Part shown: positions 61,700 through 64,000 of the stretch, one piece after another
Layout: every line of letters starts with the position of its first letter
Position numbering within the stretch: position 1 is the stretch's first letter
Assembly: GCA_958296445.1 (NCBI GenBank)
Contig: OY282565.1
Coordinates: forward strand, 1,877,570 to 1,941,569
DNA: 64,000 nt
Direction: 5' to 3'
Source of the DNA: an uncultured Dehalococcoidia bacterium
Lineage (GTDB): Bacteria > Chloroflexota > Dehalococcoidia > Lucifugimonadales > UBA3495
Position numbers and translations under genes: made by a program
Notes under the pieces: generated by a model
What the model saw: only the letters and a program-made list of their open reading frames with translations
Databases searched by the model: none
Told to the model about the DNA's origin: nothing

Positions 61700-61805
61700 A
61701 GTCATGGCTTGGGGGGGTGAGGCCCTTCGCTGCGCTCAGGGTGACAAAGGGGAATCAGGGTGACAAAAGGGGGCAGGGTGACACAGGGGGCAGGGTAGCA
61801 AAGGG
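61700..61805. repeat. degenerate family B repeats
   Basis: GGCCCTTCGCTGCGCTCAGG, then three short reiterations ending GGGTGACA, lie between convergent genes. No gene seen. Confidence 0.65.
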
Positions 61806-61826
61806 GAATTTCGCAATTGTTCTCTA

Positions 61827-63134
61827 CTAATCCGCTTGTGCGGTTGCGGGTTGGCGGCGGGGGGTGGCGGCCTGGGGGCTGCCTAGGAACAGGAAGAGGG
61901 TTGAACCGCAGAGGCTGATTATCGCCACTACCGCCATTGGCACAGTGTAGCTCTGGGTGGCGTCGAACATTATGCCGGCGAACAGGGGCGCGGCCAGTAG
62001 CAGAATGTTCATCGGAATCATAGACATTCCGGTGATGCTGGCAAAGGCTTTGCGCCCGAAGTAGACGCCCCGGATGGCGGTGGTCAAAGGATTGCGCCCG
62101 CCGAATCCAATGCCCATCAGCACGGCGAACAGGTAGACCATCGGCGCGGTTTCGGCCAGTATCAGGGCCAGCACCGCCCCGGACTGCACGGCGGAGAATC
62201 CGAACAGGGCTAGGCGTATGGGCAGGCGGTCTCCCACGTAGCCGCCGATTAGCGTGAAAATCGCCGCTACGCCGGTGTAGGCGCCGACTACCCATCCGAT
62301 CGTCTGCAAGGAAAAGCCCCGGTCGTCCAGCATCGGGCCTAGGTGAACCGTGATGGTGACTATCACGATGGACGAGCAGGCGTGGCCCATAGTTATGAGC
62401 CAGAAGTTTTTGGTTCGTACCGCCTCTTGCCAAGTGTAGTCCTGCCCGTTGCCTGCCGCGCCGGGGGCGGCGGATTGCCTTACTCTGGCGGCCGCGGCGT
62501 CGCCGTCGGGATAATGCCCGTAGGGTTCCGGGGAGTTGCGGATGAGCAGGGACAGGGGAAAGGCGACGGCAATCAGGAACAGGCCGATGCCTAGGGCAGT
62601 GTTGCGCCACCCGGGGCGGCCCACGGCGTCGGGGTCTATGGCGAAGGCCAGCAGCGGCACCAAGACCATACCGCCCACCAGAAAGCCCTCCATTGACAGG
62701 GCCATAGCCGTGGAGCGGTTGCGGGCGAACCAGTTGTTCAGGACGGTCATCATCGGCATCCAAGTGCCGAGGCCGACGCCCATACTCATCACAACGAAGG
62801 CGGCGTAGAAGTGCCAGATGTTCTCCATCCGGCTCATAATGACGAACCCGCCCCCGGCAATGACCAGCCCGATAAGCACCATTCGCCGCGAACCGAGCTT
62901 GTCTATCAGGTAGCCGCTGATGGGGCCCATAATGGAGCCTTCCACCCGGCTCAGGGAAAAGGCGATGGATAGCTGGGTGCGGGACCAGGCGAATTCCCGC
63001 TCCAGCACGACGAACCAGGCGGTCATTCCTTGGAACAAGGGGACGGTGCCGATGACCATAATGAAGGCGGCGACGCCAACCAGGGCCCAGCCGTAGAATA
63101 TGCGGCGGGGGAACAGCCCGCGGGCAATGCTCAT
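61827..63134 (-). CDS. MFS transporter (monocarboxylate-type)
   Basis: 435 residues, about 12 membrane segments. The first half has SYLIDKLGSR-like loop GYLIDKLGSRRMVLIG (motif A) and RNRSTAMALSMEGFLVGGM; the middle loop is alanine-rich. The second half has GGYVGDRLPIRLALFG and GRNPLTTAIRGVYFGRKAF. The pattern fits the OxlT/monocarboxylate branch of the MFS. It is adjacent to, and clearly a paralogue of, the next gene. Confidence 0.9.
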   Translation of the reverse strand: MSIARGLFPRRIFYGWALVGVAAFIMVIGTVPLFQGMTAWFVVLEREFAWSRTQLSIAFSLSRVEGSIMGPISGYLIDKLGSRRMVLIGLVIAGGGFVIMSRMENIWHFYAAFVVMSMGVGLGTWMPMMTVLNNWFARNRSTAMALSMEGFLVGGMVLVPLLAFAIDPDAVGRPGWRNTALGIGLFLIAVAFPLSLLIRNSPEPYGHYPDGDAAAARVRQSAAPGAAGNGQDYTWQEAVRTKNFWLITMGHACSSIVIVTITVHLGPMLDDRGFSLQTIGWVVGAYTGVAAIFTLIGGYVGDRLPIRLALFGFSAVQSGAVLALILAETAPMVYLFAVLMGIGFGGRNPLTTAIRGVYFGRKAFASITGMSMIPMNILLLAAPLFAGIMFDATQSYTVPMAVVAIISLCGSTLFLFLGSPQAATPRRQPATAQAD

Positions 63135-63209
63135 AGGGCGTCCGCGGGCCGGGGGTATAGCGCGGCGATGGGCGGTTGCGGAAGGTGGCGGCGGTGAATG
63201 AGGGGCATA

Positions 63210-64000
63210 TTATGAGTCGTCCGCCGCCGAGGCTACTGCGGGCGCGGGCTGGGCGGCAGGGAGTTTCGGCCGCCGGGCGATGAGAAACAGCAGCGCCCCG
63301 ATGCCGTCCAGTACGGCGAGGGTCAAGAAGGCCAAATCGTAGTCGCCCAGTTGGTCGCGCATAATGCCGGCCAACGGCGCGGAAATCATCAGCAGGATGT
63401 TCATTGGCACGGTGGATATGCCGAGGATTCTGCCAAAGGAGGCCCGGCCAAAGTACTCTCCCCGTATCGCCGTGGTGAGGGGAGTGCGCCCGCCGAATCC
63501 GATGCCGAACAGGATGGCGAACACGTAGAACATCGTCAGACTATGCGATATGGTGATTAAGACCACGGCTATGCCCTGTATCATCGTGAACAGGAACAGC
63601 GCGATGTTCTTGGGGATGCGGTCGCCGATGTAGCCGCCCGCCAGTTGGAAGGGCAGGGACACAAAGTTATAGAGGGCGACAACGAAGCCGACGGTGGTTA
63701 AGCTGTAGCCTAGGTCGGTGGTCATCATCAATCCCAAGTGGGACATAATGGCTAGGATAATCATGGAAGCGAAGCCGTGGCCGAAGGCGATGCACCAGAA
63801 TGCCTGAGTGCGCAGGGCCTGCCCCACCGTAAGCTCCGGCTCCGGGGGAAGGGAGGCGGCTATCTCGGCCGGTGTCCGTTCCCGCTGGACGGCTGGCCGC
63901 TGTTCGGGCTGGTCGCCGTCGGGCAGCAGGCCCATATCTTGGGGCCGGTTGCGGATAACCAGCGGCAGCAGCAATGCCCCGGCCAGCATCACCGCGGCGA
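63210..64000 (-). CDS. MFS transporter, paralogue of the previous gene (5' end outside the window)
   Basis: The frame is open to the window edge, leaving the C-terminal 263 residues. It has the same landmarks as the neighbour: RNRPQDMGLLPDGD, QALRTQAFWCIAFGHGFASM, GGYIGDRIPKNIALF and GGRTPLTTAIRGEYFGRASF. A tandem duplication with later divergence is inferred. About six membrane segments are present. Substrate probably a small organic anion, not determinable. Confidence 0.88.
   Translation of the reverse strand, partial: AAVMLAGALLLPLVIRNRPQDMGLLPDGDQPEQRPAVQRERTPAEIAASLPPEPELTVGQALRTQAFWCIAFGHGFASMIILAIMSHLGLMMTTDLGYSLTTVGFVVALYNFVSLPFQLAGGYIGDRIPKNIALFLFTMIQGIAVVLITISHSLTMFYVFAILFGIGFGGRTPLTTAIRGEYFGRASFGRILGISTVPMNILLMISAPLAGIMRDQLGDYDLAFLTLAVLDGIGALLFLIARRPKLPAAQPAPAVASAADDS

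Overview
The window looks like a chromosomal segment of a free-living, high-GC, monoderm-like bacterium, most plausibly a Chloroflexota member of the Dehalococcoidia/SAR202 type. That placement is inference. It rests on the gene mix (several class III CoA-transferases, a flavin/F420-type luciferase-like oxidoreductase, an RraA-like protein, many MFS exporters), on a surface lipoprotein with long [11 protein letters not shown] repeats, on frequent TTG/GTG starts, and on the absence of outer-membrane assembly genes. No rRNA or other phylogenetic marker is present to prove it.

Layout. 1-9 kb (minus strand): a cut glycosyltransferase, then a purine operon read purF > protein tyrosine phosphatase > ADP-ribosylglycohydrolase > purM > purH, preceded by aconitase. 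9-12.8 kb (minus): the conserved rpmH-rnpA-yidD-yidC-jag cluster, with a PQQ-repeat lipoprotein inserted between yidD and yidC and a clear promoter before rpmH. 13-17.8 kb: tRNA-Leu(CAA), msrB, a haloacetate-dehalogenase-like hydrolase with a SEC-C mini-protein, and two overlapping CoA-transferase genes. 17.8-31 kb: an alanine/sodium symporter, a complete type III restriction-modification system, an amidase, an MFS carrier, a luciferase-like oxidoreductase, an RraA-like protein, then an AT-richer insert with a HepT/MntA-type pair and a deoxyribosyltransferase/TIR-like effector candidate. 31-33.2 kb: thiamine operon thiG-thiE-thiS plus a small coupled ORF, under a TPP riboswitch and intrinsic terminator. 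33.4-37.7 kb: a MacB-type ABC transporter. 37.7-39.3 kb: a BrnT toxin whose BrnA-like partner runs in frame, without a stop, into an FMN-dependent 2-hydroxy-acid oxidase. 39.5-54.8 kb: MsrQ-like protein, hydrolase, TenA, a TIR-domain protein, acyl-CoA ligase, SDR, arylsulfotransferase-like protein, a ferredoxin-MBL protein, a crotonase, two more CoA-transferases, a polytopic membrane protein and a divergent signal-peptidase-II-like protein. 54.8-64 kb: a decayed partial copy of an MFS gene, the intact MFS gene, repeat-rich spacers, a class III aminotransferase, a monooxygenase, the repeat lipoprotein, two thioredoxin-fold proteins and a tandem MFS pair cut by the window end.

The core parts (purines, thiamine, ribosome/membrane insertion, aconitase) are ordinary housekeeping. 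The CoA-transferases, CoA ligase, crotonase, SDR, amidase, hydrolases and carriers suggest uptake and CoA-linked breakdown of organic acids and amides. Between them sit immunity or conflict genes (type III R-M, HepT/MntA, NDT/TIR-like protein, BrnT, TIR protein), several with lower GC than their neighbours. Intergenic DNA carries at least four dispersed repeat families, one of which forms a three-copy tandem array with an exact 71-bp period.
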